From Paraspadella gotoi (Eukaryota; Chaetognatha), in assembly GCA_051294375.1 (NCBI GenBank), contig CM119266.1:23446413-23510412 (forward strand): 64,000 nucleotides of DNA, read 5' to 3'. Below the pieces are notes generated by a model that was not told the origin of the DNA, did no database searches, and was given only the letters and a program-made list of their open reading frames with translations. Both the position numbers and the translations under genes were made by a program. Positions 23,989 through 37,145 of the stretch are shown here, one piece after another. How positions within the stretch are numbered: position 1 is the first letter of the stretch; the number at the start of each line of letters is the position of its first letter.

Positions 23989-26900
23989 ACTTCTTCATTC
24001 GTTCCTTTTTATAATAGCTTTCTTTCTTTTCTTTTCTTTCTTCTTCTGTATCTCTCTCTTTNNNNNNNNNNNNNNNNNNNNNNNNNNNNNNNNNNNNNNN
24101 NNNNNNNNNNNNNNNNNNNNNNNNNNNNNNNNNNNNNNNNNNNNNNNNNNNNNNNNNNNNNNNNNNNNNNNNNNNNNNNNNNNNNNNAAAAAAAAGAAAG
24201 ATAAAAGGAAAAAGAATAAAAGAACGACTGAAACCTTCCTAACGGTTACTTTTTAAAAAGAAAAGTTCTTATCTACTGTCTCATATGATTTTTTTTTCTA
24301 AAGGTATTCATTTATCATCTTTTAGACAAAAACGAAGGGAATCCTGTCTCCCCCCCCCTAAAAAAAAAAAAGAGAAAAGTTGAAAAAGAAAAAGAATCAT
24401 TCGAATCTGACTCACCCTTTCTCGGGTCCCCGGGCCGAATTTTTTCGGGCTACCAGCACAGATTTATGACCCACCAATAAAATCTCGCTGCTTGCTGATT
24501 GCTTTCATTTCCAAGTTGACACACAAAACATTTGTTTCCTTCCAAAGAAATCTCGAACCTCCCCCCCCCTTTTTTTTTATAAAAGATTCCTTTTATCCCA
24601 CTATTTTTTGGGGGCCAAATAAAACTTTTTTTTTAATGAAGAAAAAGATGAATGAAAGAACCGTGAATTTTTAAGTAGAACCTGAAAATTTATATCATGA
24701 GTAAAGAAAATAATATACCATTGTCCTAAAAAATGGACTGTGTAGTTTGTTAATAAGTCCTTTTGCAAAATCTACAGCAAAACAGCCCTTACTTTTACCC
24801 AACTCGTCTCTAAATCTTTTCCCCATAATCACAGAAAACGATTGGTCAAACTGCGGACCAATCAGAATCCGAGGAAGTCCGACCGATTATCTGCCTGGCT
24901 GGAAATCATTAGACGAGTTTTCCTTTGAATATAAACGAACCTAAGTCGTTTTCAGCTTCATCGGCCGCTCGCGCTCTGCTTTCCTGATTTTCCACGCACA
25001 CTCTCGGAATAACGCAACCTTTTTCACTCCCATCGGCCAATTGTGAGAATACTTTCCCTGTGGATCAACTCATCAGCTGTTTAAAAAAAAATTATGTTTA
25101 GTTTACATTTGTAAATATAAATTTGTGAACAATTGTTTTCAGTGGCAATTTGCCATAAGCTTTGTCCAATTTCAATAAATCGAATTCGAAATTATCAACC
25201 GTGCAGTTTATCTTTATAGTAAAACTTTTTTTTTAGTTTTGTCTTTTTGTCTTTTTGTTTTGAATTAAAAATTACCAAATAAATCTCATCTATGGTAAAC
25301 GACAAAGCTTAAATTACGTGAAACATAAAGTTAGAATTAAAAGTCCCCCATCACGAGTTACAATCCACACTTTCCGCCCGTTCTTTTTTTCTTCCTTCTC
25401 CTTTTTCCTCCAGGATCTCTTTCCTCCGTTTCCTCCTCCTCCCTTTTCTTCTTCCTCCCTTTCCTCCTCCTTGAGTAATCGCCGGCCTGGCAGCGACGAT
25501 GGCTTTACGAGCGAAGCTTCTGTAAAATGGCCGATAGATAGGAATATTACGGGCGGAGGAGGCGGAGGGGAAAGAAAAAGACAAGATTTGTTGCAGATTT
25601 GTACCGCGACGGAGGATTTTTCTGGGTGACGGTTTACGGACATATGGGCAGGGACGTCGCGTTTTCCCGGATGTGGAGTCCGGTGAAGGACGAAGTTGGG
25701 ATTACAATGCGTACAAGAAAACGGAAAGATTTAGATGAAAGAATCGTTACGCCTTTGATACTAAATCTGTCAGAGATCACAATTTCAAGCAAACTTTGCA
25801 TACTACGTCGTTAAATCGGAAAGGTGAATAATAATTTCTTGTCAGTTCTAAAAAAATTAATACTCAACCAATTGGAAGTATGATATTGTTTAGTACAAAA
25901 TATAAATTAACTAGTAATTGTTTATAAAAAAATTACAAATTTATAAACAACTTGAGACAGAGAAATCGGACTTACGAAAGCCATATCCTAAAAAGAATAA
26001 CTTGGAATATAACCTTTTGTTCGTTTTACTTTTTTCTGCGACAATACTCTGGCGGGGGTTTCTGGAACTAGGAACCAAGGAGCGGCGTAAAATGACGTTA
26101 AAGCGGCATTCCACACACAAAAGGACCGTGAGGAGGGAGCGGGAAGGGAGAACTACCGTGCTTCACCAACGAGAGGGGGAAGAGGGAAGAGGATTTGCCT
26201 GCAGACGCGGGAATCTTCCCCAACCAACTCTGAGGCTCGTCGTCGTTTTCGACGTCGCGGTCGACTCGTCGTCGTTCCCATCGTCGTCGGCGTCGTCGCT
26301 CTGATCGTCGTCGTGGTCGTCAGCCCAACAGCATTCGGTTCATTCAAAGGAAAAAGCTGGAAAGGGAGCTTGGATACCGAGTGCCTTTGGAGTTTGAACA
26401 GTTGGTTCGAACAGGAAATAGCAGCTTGAAATTGTCGTTATAGCAGGATTGGCTAACTTCAAAAGGCTATGCGTATTGACTGGTTATGTGATTGATTAAG
26501 TTTTTTAGGCTTTAACTTTAACTTGGACCATCAGGACCTTGTTTTATTTTTGTCAAAGTTTGGAATGAGAGTTTATATTAATAATAATATTAAATTATTA
26601 ATAATAATAATTACTGGGTAATTTTAAAAAAATCAAATACAAATTTGAACAACATTCCTCTGTATTCAATTCTATTCATTAATCTAGGTGAGAAATCAAC
26701 CGATTTATATTAAAATTTTTTCACTATCCTTTTTGTTTTCTGTAATTTTTATTTTTTTCAAAAAAAAAAATAGTTTCTTTAGAAACTGGAACTGTTTTCT
26801 ATTACGATTTAGACTAACTAAAGTTTAGAGATTATTTACCCTAACAGCAGTATAAAAAGAACAAAATATGTTCCATCACTTTTATTTTTTATTTTTTGCT

Positions 26901-27360
26901 TATCACTAAAGTACTTAATGATATACACGTTTAAAACTACTGGAAATACATTCATTTTGAACTTAAATATAGCTTCAAAACAATTTTTTAACCACTCATC
27001 GATGCTCTCTAATTCCTAAGGCCTCGGGAACGGGAACGGGTCGGCCCACTACAAAGCCTCTCCCCCCCTCGCCCCCTTCGTTCGATCGCCGATGGCACCG
27101 AATTTGATTGAAATTAATGATTTCTTTTTCTTCGCGACTCAAAACAGTCGCGAAGGTTCGAAGGCGTCCGGACGGAGGTGAGTCAGCCTCGGATCCACGC
27201 AGACGCTCGTCGACGGCCTCTTTGGCTCCGAGTCGGGGTATCCAGGTCACTCCGAAGACCCCAGATCAAAACGAGGGAGACAGAACGCATAAATTTCCCC
27301 CTTTTTCCTGTTCTCGCGACGGGGGTGGATGATACGAAAAGGGGCTAAAAGGAATTGAGA
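23864..27360. repeat. Palindrome arm, unit R (inverted)
   Basis: Reverse complement of the left arm, with mirror landmarks such as gggacgtcgcgttttcc at 25650 against 21940. It contains a 126-N gap (24062-24187). The two arms differ mainly by one-base indels. No gene. Confidence 0.8.
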
Positions 27361-27369
27361 AAGTTCTCT

Positions 27370-29092
27370 CTCTCTCTCTTCAACACATCTCCATCGAGGC
27401 CCCGAACGAGCATTCATCCCGACAGAGACGGGGCCCGAATTGTAGCCTCTCGGGTCGTTTTGTAGTTCTGTATTCTTCGTTCGGCCGAGATCGAGCGCGA
27501 AGGTTCGAGTTTCGAGGCAAAAGTCGAAGAGTTGACTCAAAGGGAAAAGTCAGACTTGGGCGACGCGGACTGAGTTGCGGACTAAAAACCGGTCGAGGAG
27601 TCTCTCCACTTCGATTCTCGAGCGTCTCGCTATTCCGAAAGTTCCGCCACTTCGAAATATTTGATTACTTTTGGTTTTTAGTTCAAATATTGGTCGTATT
27701 CTATTTCCTTTGGTCTGAATATTAAAGAAAGTTATTTTTATTTAAAAAATGAATTGCATTACTTCATATTTTTGTAATTGAAATTAATTTTTAGATAATT
27801 TTAGTAGTTATAAATTTACTTTTTTAAACATTATTTCAGTTCATACATAGTTATAATGTTGCAAATTCAACTTACAACGTGTATAATATAAATTGTTCCC
27901 AAAAGGTAAACTTTCGCGAAAAGTTGAAAAACCGGATGTTGATGGACGACGATGACGAATGACGATGACACCAAGTCGTTCTAGACTGACTCTCATCAGA
28001 AATTCTAAACCACCGCCGATGGACCGATGAGACAGACAGACCGACGTACAACGACTACGACTGACGATGACCCCGGTTAAGAACCGTCGACCGATGTTTA
28101 TTCGTCGTCTGTATGATTCATTCCCGGCCCGACGGGACGTCGAAGACTATGATGATTATGATGATGATTTGATGATGATATGATGAGATTGATGATGAGA
28201 TGATAGACGAGTTAAAATAAAGACTATAATTTTAGAATTGAAACTGATGATGAGGATGATGATTTGATAGAGGATGATAAATATTAACTGAATTTTCAAT
28301 GGAAAATATATTTCGTCTGGAAGCCATAGTGTAAACAATAATTAATAAATAACGTATAAAAAAATTGAAATTATCGGAAAACTATTATTAAAACAATGTT
28401 TCGCTCGACATGCCGGATATTACCTAAAGTTCCTCGATGCTCTTTTATTGTCATTTCTGATTTTCGATTACCATCGATTTTTTTTTTTCTGTTTTATTTT
28501 CTTTTTTTCAATTCGGAATTTCCGAAAAACTTCGAAGAAACATCAAATATAGAGAGAATCTTGTTACTTCAATTCAAAATTTCACGAACTCGAAATACAA
28601 AAAAAAATAATTTAATTGAAAAGAAAACGAGTTCAAAAGTTATTCCTTTCTCTTGTACAAATTCGTTAGTCGTCTCAAACGGCCGCTGCGCCCACATTGA
28701 AATTCCCCATTTTTTCCTGTTTCTCCAAAGCCACTCGCCCCCATGATTTCAAAACCCCCACCCCATCCCCCAATTTCCCGCCATCTACAATTTTTCCCTT
28801 CTTATGTTGCCAAATTTAATCCTCCCCTTCTCTCTCGCTCACGTTCAACACCCCGCGTATTTCCTCTTCTTTCGAATTCGTTTGTTCCTCCACCCCCTTT
28901 TCCTTTTCCCCGACGCCCCCCCCTCCGTAAAAAACAGTTCAAATCCGAGACGAGAGATCGAGAGAGATTTTTCCCTCGAATCCCCAACCAGAAACGAGGA
29001 TTCGAGTTTCTTTTTTTCTTCTTCTTCTTCTTTCCGATCGAAACGCGAAGATCGAGTCTTTCAACGAAAACCAGTAGCGCGCCAAGCGAGAA
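27370..29092. repeat. Unit P, copy 1
   Basis: Starts caacacatctccatcgagg, includes GAT/GAC triplet-rich DNA at about 27930-28270 and a pyrimidine-rich end. It continues without a gap into unit Y at 29093, which fixes the P-Y order. Four other copies occur at 46264, 47987, 49375 and 55022. The 158-residue Pro/Ser/Phe-rich ORF near its end loses its frame in the other copies, so I reject it as a gene. Confidence 0.8.
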
Positions 29093-32000
29093 GGAAAAAA
29101 AACACATGGGGAAAAATAAAACGAGGTTTGCCTCTGATTTCAAAGTTTTGGTGCTTCGATTCGACGCGAAATTCTCGAATCTCGCCGTCCGGATTTCCCT
29201 CGATCTCGATCTCATCTAAGTCTCGGATTATAAAAAAAAAATATTTTGTTTTAAATTTTAAATTTTAATTTCGTGTTTTTTCTCGAACGCATTAGTGATG
29301 TTTTAGTGATTGAAAACAAATGAAAATAACAAGACTGTCAGAGACCTTGAGCAAACGCGCGAATGTAATTAAAATACATTTTTTTTAAAAACGTATCCTT
29401 CTCATACTCATACTTGATTCATTTTTCTCTAATTTTTTTTGTTTTGCTTCGCTAAAATTGTTTAAACATTTGCTTTTAAATCATGTATTATTTTTTGGTT
29501 TCAATAGTATTGAAAAACTGATGACACTTTTATTTTAAGCAAAGTAGGCTCAAATTTGTTTAGACTTATGACATCTGTGTTATACTTTGTTTCCATAAGA
29601 CTCGTAGTTTTAATTTAAAAAAAATGAGAGTAGAATTGTTTGCAAAAGAAAATTTTATTAAAATCAGTTTCGAATTTAACGATAATTACTACCATTTATT
29701 ATTCACTATTCCGTTGATTTCATTCGATCATTGTGTACTAACGTGTCGCCACAGGGGTATTGGAAAATTTGGCTTCATTTTTACGAATTGTCCGCGAGAT
29801 GGTATAATGCATTGTCTCCTTAGAGGCGGATTTAAATTTTAACAAAAACGAACAATTAAACGTGAGGTGAATAACGGATTATATTTAACTTAATAATTAA
29901 TAATATTCGTCTAGAGAATTTCGCCTCTAAACCTTTTTTTTATCCGGAGTCTTTCACTTTACTTCTGCGTCGTCAAAACAAGTCGAAAAAAAAACAAAAA
30001 CAAACTCGCGTATAACCTAATTATAAAAACGCCGTCATTACTATTACCATAATTATTTTTCCAGTTTATATTTTTATTGTTAATGATAAAGCAACCGACA
30101 CGACATGGCACTACCAGTCTTACTGCCGTAACAGTTGATAAGTTGAAAATTGGAACGAGTCTTTTCTTCGTCAAAAGCGTGCCTAACCGTTTACCGAAAA
30201 CGCTGCCTTTTTTTTCCAGAGCACCATCCACTTAAAAAAAAAAAAATAAACAACCAACTAACAAATGAAAACTATTTTTGTTTTTTGGTCGCCGCCAGGG
30301 TAATTAAAAACTGTCAAAAAAACAAAGTAAACACCGAACCCCGTTTTATGAAGAGGTTGTTTGTCCACATTTGTCACGTTTGGGTTTATGAATTTTTTCT
30401 TTCTTCTTTACCCTCTTACCCACTTTCCCTTTCACGTCGTAATAAGAGTCACAGTTTGTCCCTTTTTGTGTCACCCTTTCTTTCCCTCGTAGTTCAAAAC
30501 CCGAGATTGATCTTTTGTCCGAATTTTTTAGTGTCCAGCAATCGCCGCGGCAGAAGTTCGTTCACATATGAATCTCAATTTTTTTGGATATAAAAGTTTT
30601 ATTCCTTCCAATTCGTTCCTTTAAGTAGAAATTCATTTAAAAACTAATTGTATGGATGTTTGCTTATTACAATAATCTTAAGTATTATCTGAATAATGGT
30701 GGTTTTTTTGACCGGAATAAGCTATTATTTTTTTTATTTTTCATCATGTAACACAAATAACGGGTTATATTAACGTGACAAAATGTTATTAAACAAAATA
30801 AGAACTACTTTCAGCCCTTCTTTTATGTCATTCTAGTGTTGCTTAACTGCCGAACAAAACAACAAACATGTTTATTGCTTTGCGCGATTTACAAGTGATA
30901 CAAGAGAGGCATGCAGTGAAGTGCCGTAAGTTCATAGGTTGATAAAAATTTAAAAGTTGACATTGAAACTTTTGAGAAAATGGAAGACTTAAATAAATCT
31001 TTAATTGATATCTATGAAGGCTTAGGATTGACTTAACATGCGTCGTTCGTAAAAGCAAATATGCATAGTTTTTTTGTAAAAAAAACTGCCTAATACTATT
31101 TAAATTGATGAAGAAAGTTCGCTATGTCATTTATTTTTTCAAATAACTTGACGAAAAAGTCGCTTCTTTATATTTTTTTTCCCTTGGTTGTTTATATTGT
31201 ACAAAAATTATACAGGGCTATCTTCACTTTTCAAATTAACATTCGCCAAAATTTATTTCGCATGGTCCTAAACGATTTTATGCTAATATTTATAATACTT
31301 ATAGCGATAATTGTACATTTTGTCCCGAGATCGTTTAAGAAAACAAAAGAGTAAACATTCTTCCACAAAAGTCAGTGTTTGTCTTCCTCGAGAGTACGCG
31401 ACTTGTTTGGGCATCGATTAATTTTCACGAATTCATTCGTCGTCAAAAAATGTCACGTACTACGTTTTTAATATTCGCTAAACCATGAGTGTGTAAACAT
31501 TTTCATTACCCGTATTGCAACCAATGGTCATATAAAAAGTACCGGTCGTCAAATTATTAATCTACATCTGCAAAAAAAATAATCACTGAAATCATCTTTA
31601 CATTTGTTTGCGATTCTTGAGCCTATTTTTTATGTTTAAATTTAGCTATGTGATGGGAAGTTTATCGAATTCTCCAGAGAAATTGTGACAAGCGTGAAAA
31701 AAATAATAAGGCCTAATTATGATTGCATTTATGAAATTGGCTACTACAAATATAAAATTATCCATTAATTTAATTAAATATTTTATTTTAAAATCATTAT
31801 TGATCTTTATTCTATAAATATCGTAATAAAAACATACCCCCTCTTCGACGATTAACTCACACCACCGCCAACAAAAGGCTTCTCCCCAACACCTGCGCCT
31901 CTCGAACGATTCTCCGTTTTTACGATCGCTCTCCAAAATCCTCAAAAATAAAATCCTTCAAAACCTTCACTTCGCTTATCGCCTTCATTTTCGCCCGCCT

Positions 32001-32094
32001 CGTTTTCGTTTTTCCTCGTTTACAGTCTTTGTTTAACGTAGTTGGATCAAGTGCGGAGAAAAAGTTTTAAACTTCGCTCGAATCACACATTAAT

Positions 32095-32163
<69 letters not shown>

Positions 32164-32480
32164 TCTCTCTCCTCTTCTCTCTCTCTCTCTATCTATCTCT
32201 CAATAATAATAAAACTTTTGTTCCACTCTTGAGTAAAAAAACAATATGGATAAAAAAAATATATGCGCGTCAATTTACTCCAGTAAATCTGCTTCGAAAA
32301 ATAATCCTTCGACTTGCGAAGCGAATATAAGCAAATTGTATAACTGAACCACCCCACCGCTTTTGTTTATAGAGTGATGATTTGTTACTGTGTTTCTTTT
32401 TTTTCAACGAATATTTTTACCGTTACAATCCTTGGATTTTTTCCTCCAGCCCCCTTCTCTCTTCTCTCTTCCCCCTCTTC

Positions 32481-32555
<75 letters not shown>

Positions 32556-34244
32556 ATCTTTGTTACATTCAGTCGTTTACATTTTTCCCTGCTCGCCCCC
32601 CCCTTCCGTTACAAATACGCCCCACCGGAAAGGCCATATCTTGTCGTCTTCGGCGTCATCGTTCGTCGACCTACGTTCGTCGTCGTCATCGTCGTCGCAA
32701 AGTTTTGTTATCGTTGTTCGACTCGTGGGTGAACAAACTCACAATTACACTACGGGCCATAAAATTACAGTTTTTTTTTTTAGTCGTCGTCGACCGTCGT
32801 CATCGTTGTCCGTCGTCATCGTCGTTCCTTCCGACCCTCAGTTCCATTTGAGAATCATTTCCTCAAATTCTTTTTACCGGACAAGTCTCCAAAATTCACA
32901 AACTCACGAAAACTCATGAAACTCACAATCGGACCATCTCACAAAAATAATATTTTTTTTTCTTCACAAATTTTTTTTTCTCACAAAACTATTAATTTTT
33001 TTTCTCAAAAACAAAAATTATTAAACGATCATAACTTCATGTACTTTATTTTGTTTCCTAAGTAGTATTTTTCTTCATCTCCCTCCTCTCTCTTTTCTCT
33101 CTTTCTCCTCTCTCTCTCTCTCTCTTCTCTCTTCTCTCTCTCTGAATCTCTACCCCCAGCAAAGCAGAAACCCCGGCCGAAGCTCTTTTCGGATTTTGTG
33201 CTGACTCCGGACCTTTTTTCTTTTCTTTCAAACGAATCTTAAAAATTTTGTCTTCGGGTTTTTTTGTTTTGTTTTTTTGTTTTTTTTAAATTTATTTTTT
33301 ATAAACTGATTCGTTTTTTTTCCGTGTGCGATATATTTACAGTCCCGATTTTGAATACTTGATCAGAAACCTTAACCTGTGCGAGAAGATAGAGAAGAAA
33401 AAGCAGACATCATTTTTAACTATTAGTGAGTGTAGAGTGAGCAAAGGTAACATTGATTTTTAAAAAGAAAAAACAAAACGCTACAACTTTGTAAAAGACT
33501 TTTATTTCTATTTCCTTTTTTCACTTCATCTCTTATTTTCAGTTTAAATATTTTTTTTTACAATACAAGTAACTAATTGCGTTTTTATCTGAAAAAAAAA
33601 AAAAAAAACACAAAATTACTTCCTTTAATCTTCTCGCTTTCCGTCTCTCTCTCTCTCTCTCTCCCTCCCTTCTCTTTCTACCGCATGCACCCTTTTGGCC
33701 ATCTGCACGCGCGGACACGCCAGCGCACACTCTAATTCGCACACAAGCCGGCACATAACGCTGTTTCCTCCTTCTGTCTCTCTCCGTCCCTCTTCTCGCT
33801 CTTCTCTTTTCTCTCGGCATCGATTCATCGTCTTCTACCTTCGCTTTCTTCTCTCCTCGAACCGCCGACGATCATTAGGACGACACGACGACGACGAACG
33901 ACGAGACGACGACGACGACGCACGACATCGACAAAAATCCAAAACAATCGAGCAGAAATCAACAGCTGGGAAGAGGCGAAGGAACCAGCACCGTCGCTTG
34001 ACTGATTCCACGTTTAAATGAGAGGAAAACGGAACAAAAATCTCGAATTCCAACGAAACTTTAAAGAGAAAAACATAAAAAAAGCCAAGATTTTTAAAGA
34101 GAAATCTGGGAACAATCTCTAGACAAGTTGGGTAAGCTGCTTCTCTGTCCGTTTCGTGCTGAGTACGTCCTATCTTGGCTTCCTGGGTAGTTACTTTCTT
34201 GTCCCTATCGAAAAAAGGTTCCCTCTCTCTCTCTCTCTCTCTCT

Positions 34245-34284
<40 letters not shown>

Positions 34285-34686
34285 TCGCCGCATGCGATAA
34301 TTCTTTGAGCTCGATTTCTCCCGAGCAGAAGTCATTTTCCATTTTCCTCCATATTTGTTGTCTTTTATTTTTAATCAGAGGAAAATCTTCTCTTGTAGTT
34401 CGACTTACGTTCTCTCTTCTCTTTCAAACAATTCGTAATAATAACAAAAACAATAACAACAACAGAAACCGATGATTTGTTATCAGTTTGACTTTCATCA
34501 TTCGACTTTAAAGGACTCCATCTCGATGATTTTCTTCTTTTTTCGTTTTTCGCGTCGAATTTCGTTTTTTTGTTGAAAAATCAAAACTTCATTTAATCTT
34601 TTTCTTTTTTATCCTTTTATCTTATAAGAGACGAAACCGCATTCTCACGCGAAACGCGGAATGGAAGATAGACAATACTGACCCTC

Positions 34687-34750
<64 letters not shown>

Positions 34751-36020
34751 TCTTCCTCTCTCTCCACACAACAAATGGCTAATAAAAGTAAAAAATCTCG
34801 GAAAAACATCACAACGACAACTTTCAAATAACAGAATCACCAGATCCGACTAACCCTGTAAATCCGAGCTTGTTGGTAAGGCCCCCTTGCCACTCACCAG
34901 CACAAGTTGGTTTTACGGGGTTGGTGGCAAGGTTTGAAATCAGCTCGCCAATCGGTTTTCAAAACATACCCCCTTCGAATATTTTTATTATCTTTACTAT
35001 TATATATAATTTTAAATTTTGTTTAAATTTTTTTGTAACTAATTATTTATTAAATTTACGCTTTATTAATTTTTGCTTTCGACAATTTAGTTAAGATATT
35101 CTAATATGCTATAAAAAGTTGTATTTCATTGGGTTAGTGATCCAAATTTGAAAATTAGATGCAAGCAAAAATAATATCTCGTGCATTAAGACACTTAAAC
35201 TGATTATAAAGGCCGTTTGATATAATATCAAAATTTGTACTTTCGAAAAAAATGGGAACTAATAATCGAAAACTCTTATCGAAAGAGTAAATAAAGCAGA
35301 ATATGAATGAAAATAATCCTAATTTAGAAATTTATGTATATGTAAATGCATAATTAAACTTTAGAGAGAGAGGAAAAATTAGAAATGACAGCTTTTAAGT
35401 TATTTACGTATTGCGTATGGAAGTAATCGAGTTATAATCTTTAGAAAATCAATCAATCAAAGATGCGCCCGCGCTTAAATTAAAGGCCCTAAAAATATCC
35501 AAAAGAAGAAAAAAAAGTAAAATGAATCCAGTATTTCTTTTTTTCCCTCTTAGTCAGAAATCCGAGACGAGGATGAAAACTGGATGTGTTGAACTTTTCG
35601 ATAATTATAACCTCTAAATGTCATCTGGAAAACTCGTATGCAGGGAGAAGGATAGACGATGGGAGCATCAAAAAAGAAAAATTGTTCCAAAAAAGTCCAA
35701 AACCTTCCTCTGTATTTTCTCGACAGTGCCATACTTCAAGAATGTATTTAATTTCAAGGAATTTCCAAAACTATTCACCCTAATAAGATCTACCATTTAA
35801 TTTTTTTTACGTATTAAAAAAAATTACAGATGCTTTCGATAATTCTCTTCATATCAGATAGACCAAATTTATTTTTAGAGAAGTTCCAACGCAGATCTGA
35901 TTGAATAAAAATTTGTTAGGAGACTTATATTTATTGTTACTCATATTTTATTTCTTTATAAAATGTACATTCATCAATTCAGAACTAAAAAAAACAGGCA
36001 TTAAAAGTATAATCGTTGCG
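29093..36020. repeat. Unit Y, plus orientation (palindrome left arm)
   Basis: About 6.9 kb that recurs as reverse complement at 38833-45509. It holds the mir-10-like hairpin near 34,890; CT tracts at about 32095-32210, 32476-32548, 33108-33140, 33646-33665, 34221-34280 and 34683-34758; GTC/GAC triplet patches at about 32675-32700 and 33880-33925; and two TTTATGA motifs near 30345 and 30384. The rest is AT-rich with no coding signal shared by both copies. Confidence 0.85.
34846..34927 (+). ncRNA. mir-10/mir-100 family microRNA hairpin (plus copy)
   Basis: The 5p arm at 34852-34873 starts AACCCTGTAAATCCGAGCTT. Its nucleotides 2-8, ACCCTGT, equal the miR-10 seed, and 18 of 22 positions agree with canonical miR-10. 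It also matches miR-100 apart from one inserted T and two substitutions. The 3p arm at 34901-34922 (starting CACAAGTTGG) pairs along the 5p arm with one T-T mismatch, one bulged G and two wobbles. Family members repress target mRNAs through the seed, and mir-10 is a classic Hox-cluster resident. This copy has an extra T after the mature region and an extra A in the lower stem, both absent from the inverted copy, so it is probably the error-bearing version of one locus. The exact paralogue name is not assigned. Confidence 0.88.
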
Positions 36021-36195
36021 TTCCGAAAACTCCTAAGTCGGCCTCAAATTTTTTTAGCCTTTGATCAGAAAGAAATTAATGATCGGTGATCCTTTTTCAA
36101 TCCTGAGTCAAAATTTAGATTTTGCCGGGAGAGAGAGAGAGAGAGAGAGAGGAAGAGAGATGGAGAGAGAGAGACGAGGAGAAAGAGAGAGAGAG

Positions 36196-36232
<37 letters not shown>

Positions 36233-36433
36233 TAATAGCCCAATCAGTAGCATGAATCAAAAAGTCGTTTTATCGAGCGATTTGATCTTTTTACAAATTT
36301 TTGAGAGAGTCATTTAATAATTTTGTATTCACTTGCTGACTCAATTTAGTCCAAAATTATCATTATATATTAGTATATTTGACTCTCTTTACTGTCTTTC
36401 TTTCTGGACTCTCTCTCTCTCTCGTCCTCCTCT

Positions 36434-36525
<92 letters not shown>

Positions 36526-36540
36526 TCTCTCTCTCTCTCT
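36021..36540. repeat. Unit Q, copy 2, ending in CT tract
   Basis: Continues unit Y without a gap, so Y is followed by Q. It carries a GA-rich patch at 36128-36232 and a long CT tract ending at the 25-N gap (36541-36565). Confidence 0.75.
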
Positions 36541-36565
36541 NNNNNNNNNNNNNNNNNNNNNNNNN

Positions 36566-36772
36566 AAGAGAGTCAAATATACTAATATATAATGATAATT
36601 TTTGGACTAAAATTGAGTCAGCAAGTGAAATACAAAATTATTAAATGACTCTCTCAAAAATTTTGCGTCACCGAAAACTCCTAAGTCGGCCTCAAATTTT
36701 TTTAGCCTTTGATCAGAAAGAAATTAATGATCGGTGATCCTTTTTCAATCCTGAGTCAAAATTTAGATTTTG

Positions 36773-36808
<36 letters not shown>

Positions 36809-36812
36809 AGAG

Positions 36813-36870
<58 letters not shown>

Positions 36871-37055
36871 AGAAGATAATAGCCCAATCAGTAGCATGAA
36901 TCAAAAAGTCGTTTTTATCGAGCGATTTTATCTTTTTACCAAATTTTTGAGAGAGTCATTTAATATTTTGATATTCACTTGCTGACTCAATTTAGTCCAA
37001 AATTATCATTATATATTAGTATATTTGACTCTCTTTCTGTCTCTTCTTTCTCTCG

Positions 37056-37060
<5 letters not shown>
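36566..37060. repeat. Unit Q, rearranged copy
   Basis: The first 95 bases are the reverse complement of about 36286-36394. From about 36665 the sequence resumes in direct orientation as another copy of 36020-36420. An abrupt orientation switch beside a 25-N gap is typical of a mis-filled gap. Confidence 0.75.

Positions 37061-37144
<84 letters not shown>

Positions 37145-37145
<1 letters not shown>

Noticed and set aside
28743-29219. 158-residue Pro/Ser/Phe-rich ORF in unit P
   Set aside because: The frame is lost in the other copies of the unit, composition follows pyrimidine runs, and no domain is visible.
32678-32830. Possible poly-Ser/Arg coding exon
   Set aside because: GTC/ATC triplet repeats give open frames by chance; no splice signals and no conserved frame in the inverted copy.
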